From positions 124,001 to 188,000 of the forward strand of contig CAZMAV010000007.1 of assembly GCA_964564415.1 (NCBI GenBank): 64,000 bases of DNA. The letters are read 5' to 3'. The position numbers and the translations under genes were made by a program. Below are positions 54,401 through 62,625 of the stretch, in pieces (position 1 is the first letter of the stretch; each line of letters starts with the position of its first letter). The stretch comes from JALEFZ01 sp964564415 (GTDB lineage: Bacteria; Bacteroidota; Bacteroidia; J057). Under the pieces are notes generated by a model that ran no database searches, was not told the DNA's origin, and saw only the letters and a list, made by a program, of their open reading frames with translations.

Positions 54401-54667
54401 GAACTCATTCCATTTATCGATGCGGGTACAGTCTGGACGGAAGGCAACCCCTTTTCTCAAAGAAAACCTACCGATACCCAGTTTATCACAAGCGGAAACG
54501 TAACCATCAAATTACAGACCCTAAAGAGTCCCTTCCTCATAGGCATAGGTACTGGCTTGAGAGTCAACCTGCTCAACTGGTCGGCGAGGTTTGACCTGGC
54601 CTGGGGATTGGATGATTACATTCTCCAAAGACCTCAGCTCACCACCTCTCTGGTCCGCAACTTTTAG
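51413..54667 (+). CDS. Large outer-membrane protein: peptidase-like front, PD40 propeller, barrel end
   Basis: 1084 aa from the ATG at 51413. Signal peptide (LFLTGIALFILQLSSA). Residues about 25-260 resemble a gluzincin peptidase fold without HExxH. About 280-560 hold WD40-like PD40 repeats (SHDGNRLLFSALHKGSIDIY, and LDPIWSDDDQSIFFSSNRKE). About 575-640 is a Lys/Glu-rich coiled coil. The last about 400 residues are barrel strands of the Omp85/surface-antigen type (YYLGGVPGQL, TRSGSRYMIANLELRIP, VELIPFIDAGTVW). TolB-like propeller plus barrel suggests an outer-membrane assembly or surface-display protein. A terminator follows. Confidence 0.8.
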   Translation: MKLRLFLTGIALFILQLSSAQLAQPFSVKSRLGKVSSEHVEVYAYEEDLDAANRVARMAEQARYELGILFDYRPVGTYKLFYFPSAQALLHSNIDWGPSEEVEGRIEFPEGQALIVHPGSSQGLYQEVRKAMAEVILEEFANGTLFNTILQKELLLYDAQWFFEGLVEYAGSGWTYEDERKIAGAYKEDLVALAIEGDGELSRLLRKSIWHYIVHEYGEQKISEIVYLVNISHSIESGIISVLGITLNTLTLRWERYIKNRIKNLLVNRLKLEDYGPYTDIPLQDKQRVLAARYHGDSNRVALYLDREGQQSVQIYDIGEKSWTTTPIKSGFKHQNAQLLDFQATLEWHPNQALIYAPVWTKGQYKLAMYDLVENELTMRDLPRDVRKIYTISISHDGNRLLFSALHKGSIDIYTGPSKEGSFKQITNDGYDNLDPIWSDDDQSIFFSSNRKEIGKSSFEEQLYGYENHFDIFQIIMTRDTALWARISSTPFIDERQPQVTSHYELWYLSDRSGVSNLEEIDISSHKASALTNLSVGIGSLHLYNNFALLTHYKGKKAELLLMRRSSLGENKFPEPTLRRLENDSKRKIEEQKEEKRKEKLEKIRRQEEEDVKKAKEDKKKKEEEAEKKEKQPVRYYIFDDDDEPYEVKKADKDDFLTQPKPQSKAPTTVFGRVDKPELGDVEVSRPTYGENPWRTLYTGLNIHYDPISTLGLKFDAGFQDLAQNHELKATWIPFIRLRIAPRDHIIRADYAYKKNKIDLIGEAGLTTRFLWIQDVSTSLDSLIFRYNKVFANVGARYPLSAKSFMEAKAGILRLDRLDQRLTRLVLLNDRDNLLRGGLKAEYDNTVKKDGFTLEGFKAQAQADYFYSLNNSQEAFYRAKARINYYRPIFDNMVLSLQVSGGFSSARFVPQYYLGGVPGQLHNPVVFQRRDENRVRDNSVDTSLYALHFAEFLTPMRGFGYNTRSGSRYMIANLELRIPISKLLRYSLQPNSLYNVELIPFIDAGTVWTEGNPFSQRKPTDTQFITSGNVTIKLQTLKSPFLIGIGTGLRVNLLNWSARFDLAWGLDDYILQRPQLTTSLVRNF

Positions 54668-54702
54668 AAAGGTAAGGAGCTGAAGTAATTTTACGGATAT
54701 AT

Positions 54703-54754
54703 AAAAAGCTGACAGGAAGCTAAAACTAGCATATTTTACCCTGTCAGCTTTTTA
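54703..54754 (+). terminator. Rho-independent terminator after the 1084-aa outer-membrane protein
   Basis: AAAAAGCTGACAGG (54703-54716) and its exact complement CCTGTCAGCTTTTT (54740-54753), a 14-bp stem, followed by T-rich ATTTTA. The 23-nt loop is longer than usual. Confidence 0.8.
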
Positions 54755-54765
54755 TTTTACGCCTA

Positions 54766-54791
54766 TTGTCCTAAAGGATTTTATAGCTTTG
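54766..54791 (+). promoter_or_regulatory. Candidate promoter for the DUF4340 gene
   Basis: TTG at 54766 and TAGCTTTG (54784-54791), a match to TAnnTTTG, spaced by 15 nt (slightly short). It is 23 nt before the ATG and directly after the upstream terminator. Confidence 0.5.
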
Positions 54792-54813
54792 TACCGTCAA
54801 GGAAATTATTTCT

Positions 54814-55818
54814 ATGAATAAAAAGACCATAGCACTGCTTTTTATCTTGCTGGGAGGCGCGGGTATATATGCTTTTTTCATCTATGGAAAGGGCTTTAGC
54901 TCCTTCATGGGGGGTGAAACTGATTTTGCTGTAGAGGATACCGCCCAAATCACTCGAATCAGCCTTACCCGTGTAATCAAGGGAGAAGATAAATTTCAGA
55001 TAAACCTGGAAAGGAAGGAAGACAATGACTGGATCCTGAATGGGAGCTATCCGGCCTTCGAGCCCCGGGTTGAGCAACTGCTACAGGCCCTGCATTGGAT
55101 GCGCATCAAAGAATCCCTCTCCGAATCTGCTCAACGAACAGGGATCAAGTTTATCGAGACCCTACATACCCGCCTGGACATTTATAAGGACAAGAAAAAG
55201 GTAAAATCCATCCTCATTGGCACCCAAACCAAGGACGCTAAGGGCACAGTCATGATGATGGCAGGAGGCAGGCAGCCCTATGTCCTCGAAATTCCCGGGG
55301 TTCCCGGATACCTCAACGTCTATTTTCCCATGGAAGAGGAAGTCTGGCGAGAAAACCTTCTTTTTCACGCAGACCTCGATAAGCTTCAGAGCCTCGCCAT
55401 TGAATTCGACACCCTGCCGGAAGTCAACAATCTCAAATGGATAAATCTGGAAGATAGTCCCCGCCTGGCCTCAGAAGAAAAAACAGATCCGCTAAGGGCC
55501 AAGCGCTACTTCGATAATTTTAAAGGGAAGGTCTATGCGGAATCGTTTGCCACAAATGACTACCCTGCCATGCTAAAATACCTGAGGAAGCAACCTGCGG
55601 ACTTCATCATTCGTGCCACGAACAAGGGGGGCGAGAAAAGGGTGATTTACCTGTACAAAAGAAAAGGGAATCCCAACAACTACTTTGGCAGGGTAGAAGG
55701 ACAGGAAGAACTGCTGACGGTGCAGACCTTTGTCATAGATCGCTTCCTGAGAGAAAAGCCTTATTTTCTGGAAGCCAGCCACGAAGATGCCAGCCTGACT
55801 TCTATGCTCAATGATTGA
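54814..55818 (+). CDS. DUF4340 domain protein
   Basis: 334 aa. One N-terminal membrane anchor (IALLFILLGGAGIYAFFIYG) and a long periplasmic domain with ARxxFxNFxGKVYAE-type sequence and the DUF4340 pattern (ITRISLTR, RKEDNDWILNG, FVIDRFLREKPYFLE). In Bacteroidota these proteins accompany GldG-type ABC transporter parts; none is in this window. Its 3' end overlaps the convergent DUF4159 gene by 11 bp. Confidence 0.8.
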   Translation: MNKKTIALLFILLGGAGIYAFFIYGKGFSSFMGGETDFAVEDTAQITRISLTRVIKGEDKFQINLERKEDNDWILNGSYPAFEPRVEQLLQALHWMRIKESLSESAQRTGIKFIETLHTRLDIYKDKKKVKSILIGTQTKDAKGTVMMMAGGRQPYVLEIPGVPGYLNVYFPMEEEVWRENLLFHADLDKLQSLAIEFDTLPEVNNLKWINLEDSPRLASEEKTDPLRAKRYFDNFKGKVYAESFATNDYPAMLKYLRKQPADFIIRATNKGGEKRVIYLYKRKGNPNNYFGRVEGQEELLTVQTFVIDRFLREKPYFLEASHEDASLTSMLND

Positions 55819-56470
55819 CTGCCCAAAGTACGATGTTCATGCCCATTTGTAGGGCTTTTTCCCGGAGTTCTTCAGGATCATTGTGGACGCTTACATCCTC
55901 CCATCCATCACCGAGGTCGCATTCTACCGTGTAAAAGCAAACTACCCGGTTTTCATAGATCAAGGCAAGGCCCTTGGGAGGTTTGTTGTCGTGCTCGTGT
56001 ACCTTGGGCAATCCCTTTTCGAAATCCACATGCTGATGGTATATTTCATGGGTAAACGGCAATTCTACCCATTCTAATTCCGGAAAGACCTTTTTCATTT
56101 CCCTGCGGATGTACTTATCCATCCCATAATTATCGTCAATGTGAAGGAAACCTCCGGAAAGAAGATACAGACGAAGGTTTTTGGCTTCCTGCTCGCTGAA
56201 GATCACATTTCCATGTCCTGTCATATAGACATAGGGGTACTGAAAGATCTGGGAGCCCCCCACCTCGACAATTTCTTCCTGACGGTCGATCTTGGTCGTG
56301 CTATTTTGGTTGATAAAGCGGATCAGGTTAGGCAGGGAACTAGGATTGGCGTACCAATCTCCTCCACCTTCATACTTGAGTTTGGCAATTTTGAAGTGTG
56401 CCCCGTCGTTTTGTCCATAGCTTAGAGGGCTCAGATAAATAATAGTCAGAATAATAAGAAGATTTCGCAT
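55808..56470 (-). CDS. DUF4159 domain protein, secreted
   Basis: 220 aa with a signal peptide (LLIILTIIYLSPLSYG). The DUF4159 core is visible as FPYVYMTGHGN-like QYPYVYMTGHGNVIFSEQE, LRLYLLSGGFLHIDDNYGMD and EIYHQHVDFEKGLPKVHEHD. These gene products occur with BatA-like/AAA (MoxR) clusters in the phylum; none is adjacent here. Overlaps the convergent DUF4340 gene by 11 bp. Confidence 0.85.
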   Translation of the reverse strand: MRNLLIILTIIYLSPLSYGQNDGAHFKIAKLKYEGGGDWYANPSSLPNLIRFINQNSTTKIDRQEEIVEVGGSQIFQYPYVYMTGHGNVIFSEQEAKNLRLYLLSGGFLHIDDNYGMDKYIRREMKKVFPELEWVELPFTHEIYHQHVDFEKGLPKVHEHDNKPPKGLALIYENRVVCFYTVECDLGDGWEDVSVHNDPEELREKALQMGMNIVLWAVNH

Positions 56471-56549
56471 ATTCGGTTAACGATTCTTGGTAGTCCTTGG
56501 TTTTGCCTGGGATAACGAGAAATTGCCCGATTGAACTTTATTTGCCAAC

Positions 56550-57218
56550 ATGATTAAGCAGGAAACTTTCCATTTTTTACTCGACTTGAAAGAGCACAAT
56601 GTCAAGGAGTGGTTTGACGAGAATCGCAGCCGCTATCAGACAGCCCGCAAAAATATCCTTGATGTTGTAGATCAATTGATCGAAGGCATCATTCAATTCG
56701 ATCCCTCTCTTCAGGGAGTCCTTGCTAAGCAAACCCTTTTTCGTATCAACAGAGACGTGCGCTTTTCCAAAAATAAAGATCCTTATAAGACTAACTTTGG
56801 TGCAAGCATTGTCAAAGGAGGCAAAAAGTCTGGCTACTCAGGCTATTACGTCAATATCGATCCGGCAGAATCCTTTGTTGGTGGAGGTTTTTACATGCCT
56901 CCTTCTCCGGTATTGAAAAAAATTCGGGAGCATATCGATTTCAATGGTCCTCAACTCAAAGCCATAGAAGAAGAATCTTCCTTTCAGAAGGAATTTGGGG
57001 GATTGAGTGAGGCACCCCGCCTCAAGACTGCTCCCAAGGGCTTTGAAAAAGACCATCCCTACATTGATTATCTCCGGATGAAAAGCTTTACAGCCATCAG
57101 ACCCCTTCCATTGGAAGTGATGACCTCAGAACAAATGCTTCCTTCCTGCCTCAAGGCCTTGGAAGCCATGAGTTCCCTGGTTCATTTTCTCAATGATGCC
57201 ATCGATAGAGAGGGGTAG
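56550..57218 (+). CDS. DUF2461 family protein
   Basis: 222 aa. The family core is FLLDLKEHNVKEWFDENR, RINRDVRFSKNKDPYKTNF, KSGYSGYYVNIDPAESFVGG and HPYIDYLRMKSFTAIRPL. Soluble, no signal. Function unknown. Single gene facing surE, with 16 bp between the stop codons. Confidence 0.88.
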   Translation: MIKQETFHFLLDLKEHNVKEWFDENRSRYQTARKNILDVVDQLIEGIIQFDPSLQGVLAKQTLFRINRDVRFSKNKDPYKTNFGASIVKGGKKSGYSGYYVNIDPAESFVGGGFYMPPSPVLKKIREHIDFNGPQLKAIEEESSFQKEFGGLSEAPRLKTAPKGFEKDHPYIDYLRMKSFTAIRPLPLEVMTSEQMLPSCLKALEAMSSLVHFLNDAIDREG

Positions 57219-57233
57219 CATTTACCTTCCCTC

Positions 57234-58019
57234 CTACTTTTCAATCTCAAAATGCCACTGGGTCAGGGGAGCTAGCTCCTGATACTGAGTCAGGTCATGG
57301 GTCATGGGCGTTACCGATACATAACCATCGTTGAGGACATGTATGTCGGTATCTGTTCCTTCATCCTGCAGGGTAAAATTACCGGTGAGCCAGTAGTACT
57401 TTCTTCCGTAGGGGTCTACACGCTCATCAAATTCTTCCTGCCAGCGACCAATTGCCTGCCTTACCACCTTTATTCCCTTCATCTCATCGATGGGCAGGTA
57501 GGGGATATTGACATTGAGGAGCTGTCCGGGCCGGAGTTCCTGCTCGATTACCCGCTTGATAACAGCCCTGACGGCATATTTTGCGGCACTCATGTCTGCG
57601 CTGTGCTGGAAATTGCCCAAGGAAAAACCTACAGATGGAATGCCTTGTATTGCGCCTTCGCGGGCTGCAGAAAGGGTTCCCGAATAGATACAGCTGACAG
57701 AAGAGTTGTAGCCGTGATTGATTCCTGAGACGATGAGGTCTGGATCTTCCTCCATTAAGACCCCCGTGGCCAGTTTCACGCAATCCGCAGGGGTACCGGA
57801 TACCGAATATGCCTCCACGTCGGCAGGGATCATTTCTTTGTTGATCCGCAAGGGACGACCTACACTGATGGCATGGCCCATCCCGCTTTGTGGGCTGTCG
57901 GGGGCTACCACGATGGCCTCTCCAAACTCTTTGGCTACTTGGATAAGGGCTGCAATTCCAGGGGCATAGATGCCGTCGTCATTGGTGACCAATATACGGG
58001 GGGTAGGATTCATGTGCAT
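57234..58019 (-). CDS. surE: 5'/3'-nucleotidase SurE
   Basis: 261 aa. Metal-binding ILVTNDDGIYAPGI at 9-22, VAPDSPQSGMGHAISV, and SGINHGYNSSVSCIYSGT. It dephosphorylates nucleoside monophosphates and is tied to stationary-phase survival. Start 58019 or the next ATG, two codons downstream (58013). The sirtuin gene lies 27 bp upstream in the same direction, so probably one transcript. Confidence 0.95.
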   Translation of the reverse strand: MHMNPTPRILVTNDDGIYAPGIAALIQVAKEFGEAIVVAPDSPQSGMGHAISVGRPLRINKEMIPADVEAYSVSGTPADCVKLATGVLMEEDPDLIVSGINHGYNSSVSCIYSGTLSAAREGAIQGIPSVGFSLGNFQHSADMSAAKYAVRAVIKRVIEQELRPGQLLNVNIPYLPIDEMKGIKVVRQAIGRWQEEFDERVDPYGRKYYWLTGNFTLQDEGTDTDIHVLNDGYVSVTPMTHDLTQYQELAPLTQWHFEIEK

Positions 58020-58046
58020 TCGATCGATTTATGATTGGGGGGCAAG

Positions 58047-58778
58047 TTAAGGTAAATCCTGGGAATCCTCAGGCGAATTTTCATCCTTCCCCCTTGCAGC
58101 CTTCAGGAGTTCTTCTGCCACAAATGGCAGACCTATGCTGGCCTTGTCTTCCACGAAGTAGATTTTTCGCTGCCGCGCCATGACGGGCTTTACAGGGTCC
58201 ACAATAAAAATAGGAGAATCTTCAGGCACGAAGTCAACCAGGCTACTGGCTGGATAAACGCTGAGGGAAGTCCCCACAATCAGAAAAATCTCAGCCGTCG
58301 CTGCCAATTGAGCGGCCTCCATCATTTTGGGGACCGACTCGCCAAACCAGACGATGTGAGGCCGCAGTTGTTCCCCATCAGGTGCAAGATCCCCCCATTC
58401 GATATCGCCCTCTACTTCTACCACACATTCGGGGTCTCGTAAAGACCTGCCCAGGCGAAGTTGGCCGTGTAGGTGAATGACGGAGCTGGAACCAGCCCTT
58501 TCGTGGAGATCGTCTACATTTTGGGTAATGACCTGTACATCAAAGGCCTCTTCAAGTTTGGCCAGGGCCAGATGAGCGGGATTGGGCTCGGCTTCCCGGG
58601 CCTGACGCCGACGTTGGTTGTAAAAATCCAGTACCCTCCTGGGATTGGCAGCGAAACCTTCGGGAGAAGCAACCTCCTCTACCTGAAATCCTTCCCACAA
58701 TCCGCCGGAATCCCTAAATGTCTTTAGCCCACTTTCAGCACTGATGCCAGAACCCGTAAGTACAACGACCCGTTTCAT
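58047..58778 (-). CDS. cobB: NAD-dependent deacylase, zinc-less sirtuin
   Basis: 243 aa. NAD-binding motifs GSGISAESGLKTFRD (about 8-22) and TQNVDDLHERAG, the catalytic His in VIHLHGQL, and RPHIVWFGESVP. Typical sirtuins carry four zinc cysteines in the next loop; here it reads RSLRDPEC with a single Cys, so the zinc ribbon is replaced, a trait of many Bacteroidota CobB proteins. It removes acetyl or succinyl groups from lysine. Upstream partner of surE. Confidence 0.92.
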   Translation of the reverse strand: MKRVVVLTGSGISAESGLKTFRDSGGLWEGFQVEEVASPEGFAANPRRVLDFYNQRRRQAREAEPNPAHLALAKLEEAFDVQVITQNVDDLHERAGSSSVIHLHGQLRLGRSLRDPECVVEVEGDIEWGDLAPDGEQLRPHIVWFGESVPKMMEAAQLAATAEIFLIVGTSLSVYPASSLVDFVPEDSPIFIVDPVKPVMARQRKIYFVEDKASIGLPFVAEELLKAARGKDENSPEDSQDLP

Positions 58779-59071
58779 TGTTTTATCCTTTGTTTGCCCG
58801 ACAAGTTAATGAAGATGAATAATTTTGTAAGGTCTTAAAGGCCTTTATATTTAAATTTAACTACGCCTGCATATTGAATCTGGCAGGGTGAAAAGCCTAC
58901 TTCTTCCAAAGGAAATAGGTTCTTATTAAAAAGGAGCCGGCTACAATTCTGTAATATGCTGCTCATGGCCCAGCCGCAGTGAATCTAACAGGCTAACTGG
59001 CATTTGCCTGAGGAAAATGTCAAAATATACCATGAGAGCACTATTTAGAATTGACCATATTCAACAAAAAA

Positions 59072-59551
59072 ATGAAAAACACAGCATTCCTTCTTCTAAT
59101 ACCGATGGCTTTTCTGTTTTTGGCCTGTGAACCGCGGCTTGAGAGGCTGCTTCCCAGAGACCAGGAGACCTGGCAGTTGGACCGAAGCATTTATGAGCTT
59201 ACCTGGGACTTTAGCCTCATAGAAAGTGTGCAGGAAGCCGACCGGGGAAGCCTCTTGTTTTTGGAAAATGGTAGGGGTTATTGGGACAATGGGGTACTAC
59301 GGGTCAAAAATGACAGCAGCAGGGGGGATAGCTTCAGTTGGAGCCTGGATGAAGAAAGATTGGCCCTTCGTTTCGACTTTCCTCAAGATGACATAGACGC
59401 TCCCGACCAGCAAAACTTCAGCTTTAACATCCTCGAAAACAGCCGGGAAGAACAAATCTGGAGGCACGAAGCCAACTTTGAGGTCTACAACCCTCAGACC
59501 CGAGACTCCGCTGATGCCCGGCTCCTTTGGCAGTGGCAACTCAGCCGATAA
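59072..59551 (+). CDS. Unknown lipoprotein
   Basis: 159 aa from the ATG at 59072. A lipobox (FLFLAC) puts the mature N-terminus at Cys20. The mature protein has the strand pattern of lipocalin-like Bacteroidota lipoproteins (LLFLENGRGYWDNG, SWSLDEERLALRF). No motif assigns a ligand. Single gene, convergent with the SprB-repeat gene. Confidence 0.75.
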   Translation: MKNTAFLLLIPMAFLFLACEPRLERLLPRDQETWQLDRSIYELTWDFSLIESVQEADRGSLLFLENGRGYWDNGVLRVKNDSSRGDSFSWSLDEERLALRFDFPQDDIDAPDQQNFSFNILENSREEQIWRHEANFEVYNPQTRDSADARLLWQWQLSR

Positions 59552-59584
59552 AAAAAAGGCCGAAACTCCCAAATGGAAGTTCCG
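59551..59584 (-). terminator. Rho-independent terminator of the SprB-repeat gene
   Basis: On the minus strand CGGAACTTCC pairs fully (two G·U) with GGGAGTTTCG across loop ATTT, followed by GCC and a T7 run. It overlaps the last base of the convergent lipoprotein gene's stop codon. Confidence 0.85.
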
Positions 59585-59612
59585 ACGATCAAAGTTATAA
59601 AGAATTCTGTCT

Positions 59613-61277
59613 CTATCTGACCCAAATTTTGAGGCTGGTCGACTCATCCGGAGTCTGAACCTGCAGTAGATAGATGCCGGGCTGATTTATTTCGATGCTC
59701 TCTTCTATTCCCAGGCTGGAGCCATAGGACTTTGTGTAAATGCTTTGCCCCTGCACATTGAGGATGCTGAGTTCAACTTCCTTGGCACGCTTGAGGTCCA
59801 TGCTGAAGGTAAAAGCACCCTGGCTGGGGTTGGGATAGACCTTCATCAAGGATATATCTCCCAGGGAAGCCACACTTCCGGGGCCAGATAATACAGTAAT
59901 CATCTCCATGAGGGTACAGCCATTTGAATCGGTTACGATCAGGGTATAGTCTCCGGGCGCAAGGCTATCGATAAGAGCCGTGCTATCTCCATTGTCCCAG
60001 GTATAGATGTAGGGAGGAGTCCCTCCACTGATGCTCGCCTCGGCTGATCCATCTCTCAAACCTGCGTGGGTTTCGTCCATGACATCAATGATAAGGTCCA
60101 GAGCTGGAGGTTCAGCTATGCTTACCTGAACAGATTTTGTGCATCCAGCCTCATCTGTTACCATCCCCTCAAAGTTTCCGGCGGGCAGATCGACAGCCGC
60201 TGCACTGGTCTGAGGAGGAGTGGAATTCCACATGTAATCATAGGCTCCCTCGCCACCGCTTACCAAAATGGAAGCTGATCCGCTGGAATCGCCATTACAA
60301 GCTACATCTGTAAGCAATCCGGTAGAAACCTCCAAGGTATCGGGAGCCGTAACGCTAAAAGACTCGACCTCAACACAACCTGCTGAGTCAGTGGCAGTAA
60401 GGGTGTAGGTACCTACATCCAACCCTACAAGGGCGGAGTCGCTAGTATTATTGGACCAGGAATAAGTGATGGGGGTGGCCGAACTGCTCACGGCGGGACC
60501 TACCATTCCTCCAGGGGTCTCTGCACATCCCATCCAATCTATGACGGTGGCAGCCGAGTCGATGGCAAGGTCTCCCGAAGCCGAGCCTACAACCCCTGTA
60601 AGAAGCCTGCTACACCCATTGGAATCGCTGACGGTAACGCTGATGCTTCCCGCCGCCAAAGCTGAGACGGAAGCTGTGGTATCTCCTGTGCTCCATGCAT
60701 AGGTAAAAGGAGAGGCCGTAGAGGTAACATTGACTGAAGCACTGCCATTGCTGCTACCACAATCCGCTGGTGTCGTCAAAAGGTTAGCTACCAATTCATC
60801 CTTTACCTCAAGCATGATCGTATCGGTCAAAACCGTAGGAAGGACAAAGGCATTGCCCTGGTATTGGATATGTAAGGTAACGTCCAGATCTACCCCATAC
60901 ATACCAGATGCCGTGGGAGTACCGTTGATACTGATGCAACCTGTAGATCCCCCCAGAAAGGTACAGTTAGAAGGATTACATCCATATGTAACGCCAGGAG
61001 GAAGGTCGGTGATATTGTTGACCACGATAGAATCCACGGTTACATTTCCGGAAATGGGAAAAGGACCTGGAATCGTGATAAAGGTATCCACAGGTACGAT
61101 CACCGTGATCGCTTCGTCATAAGGAGTATTAAGGCATATCTCAGGAAGGACCTGAGGATAAAATCCCGGAACTGTGTACTGGCTGTCCGGTGTACAAACC
61201 TGCCCCACGGCTGAATTTGTCCATAAAAGCATGGCTGCAAATACCCCCAGAAAGGCTGTATAAATTACGTTTTTCAT
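59613..61277 (-). CDS. T9SS-secreted protein with SprB-like repeats
   Basis: 554 aa. Signal peptide (MLLWTNSAVG). An N-terminal cadherin-like domain (YGCNPSNCTFLGGSTGC) is followed by at least four SprB-type repeats of about 75 aa (GTYTLTATDSAGCVEV, NFEGMVTDEAGCTKS, DYTLIVTDSNGC). Residues about 480-554 are a T9SS type-A sorting tail (MKVYPNPSQGAFTFSM ... PGIYLLQVQT). SprB is a mobile adhesin of gliding bacteria, so this is likely a surface adhesin. Confidence 0.9.
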   Translation of the reverse strand: MKNVIYTAFLGVFAAMLLWTNSAVGQVCTPDSQYTVPGFYPQVLPEICLNTPYDEAITVIVPVDTFITIPGPFPISGNVTVDSIVVNNITDLPPGVTYGCNPSNCTFLGGSTGCISINGTPTASGMYGVDLDVTLHIQYQGNAFVLPTVLTDTIMLEVKDELVANLLTTPADCGSSNGSASVNVTSTASPFTYAWSTGDTTASVSALAAGSISVTVSDSNGCSRLLTGVVGSASGDLAIDSAATVIDWMGCAETPGGMVGPAVSSSATPITYSWSNNTSDSALVGLDVGTYTLTATDSAGCVEVESFSVTAPDTLEVSTGLLTDVACNGDSSGSASILVSGGEGAYDYMWNSTPPQTSAAAVDLPAGNFEGMVTDEAGCTKSVQVSIAEPPALDLIIDVMDETHAGLRDGSAEASISGGTPPYIYTWDNGDSTALIDSLAPGDYTLIVTDSNGCTLMEMITVLSGPGSVASLGDISLMKVYPNPSQGAFTFSMDLKRAKEVELSILNVQGQSIYTKSYGSSLGIEESIEINQPGIYLLQVQTPDESTSLKIWVR

Positions 61278-61391
61278 AGTATTGAGGTTAAAATATGATA
61301 AGATTGAGTGAGAATGATAAGCTTCGTCAGATGTCAGACAATAGTTGCTTTGACTGTAACCTTCTTTGGTTCAAAAATGTATTCTTTTGAG

Positions 61392-62153
61392 ATGAAAGCT
61401 ATAAATAAAATCAAATTTTTTCTTCTCTCCCTGCTGATCTTTTCCCTTCCCGCTGGGGTACAGGCAAAGGACTTCGGTATAGACCCCGACGTTGCGGAAG
61501 AGAATGCCGCTGCACCCTCCCATGAAATATGGAACAAACTTCTGCAAAAACACGTTACCCCTGAAGGAAAGGTCAATTACAAGGGATTTGAGGAGGACAA
61601 AAGCCAGCTTCAGGCCTACCTGGACATTCTCCAAAAACAAGGACCCCAATCCTCCTGGAGCGCCAACGAGAAGATGGCCTATTGGATCAATGCCTACAAT
61701 GCTTTCACCGTAAAGCTGATCCTGGACAGTTATCCCCTGACCAGCATTACCAACTTGGGCAAACCCTGGGATAAGAAATTCATAAGCATCGACGGGAGTA
61801 CCTACAGTCTCAATGATATAGAGCACAAGATTCTGAGGCCAACCTTCAAGGATGCACGCATTCACTTTGCGGTCAACTGTGCCTCCATTTCCTGTCCCAA
61901 GCTGCTCAACCAGGCATATACTCCTACCAAAATACAGGGCCAACTCGACCGGCAAACCAGATCCTATCTCTCCAGTCGCCACAATGAGGTAAATTCTTCA
62001 TCCCTGAAGCTTTCTAAGATTTTTGACTGGTACAAAGGAGACTTTAACGCTGAAGGAGGTGTCATTGCCTTTGTTGACAAATACACTTCGACCGACATTC
62101 AGGCGGATGCTTCCATCAGCTATCTGAACTATAACTGGAACCTGAACGAGTGA
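61392..62153 (+). CDS. DUF547 domain protein, secreted
   Basis: 253 aa from the ATG at 61392, with signal peptide (FFLLSLLIFSLPAGVQA). The DUF547 core is EKMAYWINAYNAFTVKLIL, SLNDIEHKILRP and RIHFAVNCASISCPKL. DUF547 resembles a papain-like fold in some analyses; no catalytic triad is certain. Upstream in-frame codons to 61308 are not signal-like. Overlaps the convergent VanZ gene by 38 bp. Confidence 0.85.
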   Translation: MKAINKIKFFLLSLLIFSLPAGVQAKDFGIDPDVAEENAAAPSHEIWNKLLQKHVTPEGKVNYKGFEEDKSQLQAYLDILQKQGPQSSWSANEKMAYWINAYNAFTVKLILDSYPLTSITNLGKPWDKKFISIDGSTYSLNDIEHKILRPTFKDARIHFAVNCASISCPKLLNQAYTPTKIQGQLDRQTRSYLSSRHNEVNSSSLKLSKIFDWYKGDFNAEGGVIAFVDKYTSTDIQADASISYLNYNWNLNE

Positions 62154-62517
62154 TTCTCTTTCCTATATACAAGGACAGGTAACTGACCAGGAGAATTCCC
62201 AGGAAATCTGCGCTCCGGTCCATCCACGAAAGGGTGCAATGAGGAAGAAGCCCCTGGCTTAATTCTTCTAAACTGACAATTAAAAAAACAATGAGGCTGC
62301 CTTGTTGCAACCTCATCTTTCCCAATTGTAGCATTTTATTATTGATATTCAGATTTACCAGCAAACACAGGGTACCCATAAAAACAAAATGGCCGATCTT
62401 ATCTACCAAAGGGATTGAATCCGCGATTTGGTAGACAGGCTTGTGATAACCAGCATCCACCACAAAAAGCAAGGTCAATAGAAGGAGGATATAGAAGAAG
62501 GCGGGTTTGCGAACCAT
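62116..62517 (-). CDS. VanZ-family membrane protein
   Basis: 133 aa from the ATG at 62517. Four membrane helices, with DKIGHFVFMGTLCLLVN (conserved His) and EELSQGLLPHCTLSWMDRSAD, the paired VanZ motifs. In-frame codons upstream to 62586 do not look like a natural N-terminus. VanZ proteins contribute low-level teicoplanin resistance in some bacteria, but the family is broad. The 3' end overlaps the convergent DUF547 gene by 38 bp. Confidence 0.82.
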   Translation of the reverse strand: MVRKPAFFYILLLLTLLFVVDAGYHKPVYQIADSIPLVDKIGHFVFMGTLCLLVNLNINNKMLQLGKMRLQQGSLIVFLIVSLEELSQGLLPHCTLSWMDRSADFLGILLVSYLSLYIGKRITRSGSSYSSDS

Positions 62518-62625
62518 ATTTTGAACGTAAAAAAAGGGAACCTGCCGGAGCGAGATTCCCTTGTAATAGTTTGGTTCATTTTGCAATAGTAACGCCGGGA
62601 AGTTTCAAAAGGATGCCAGAGCGTC

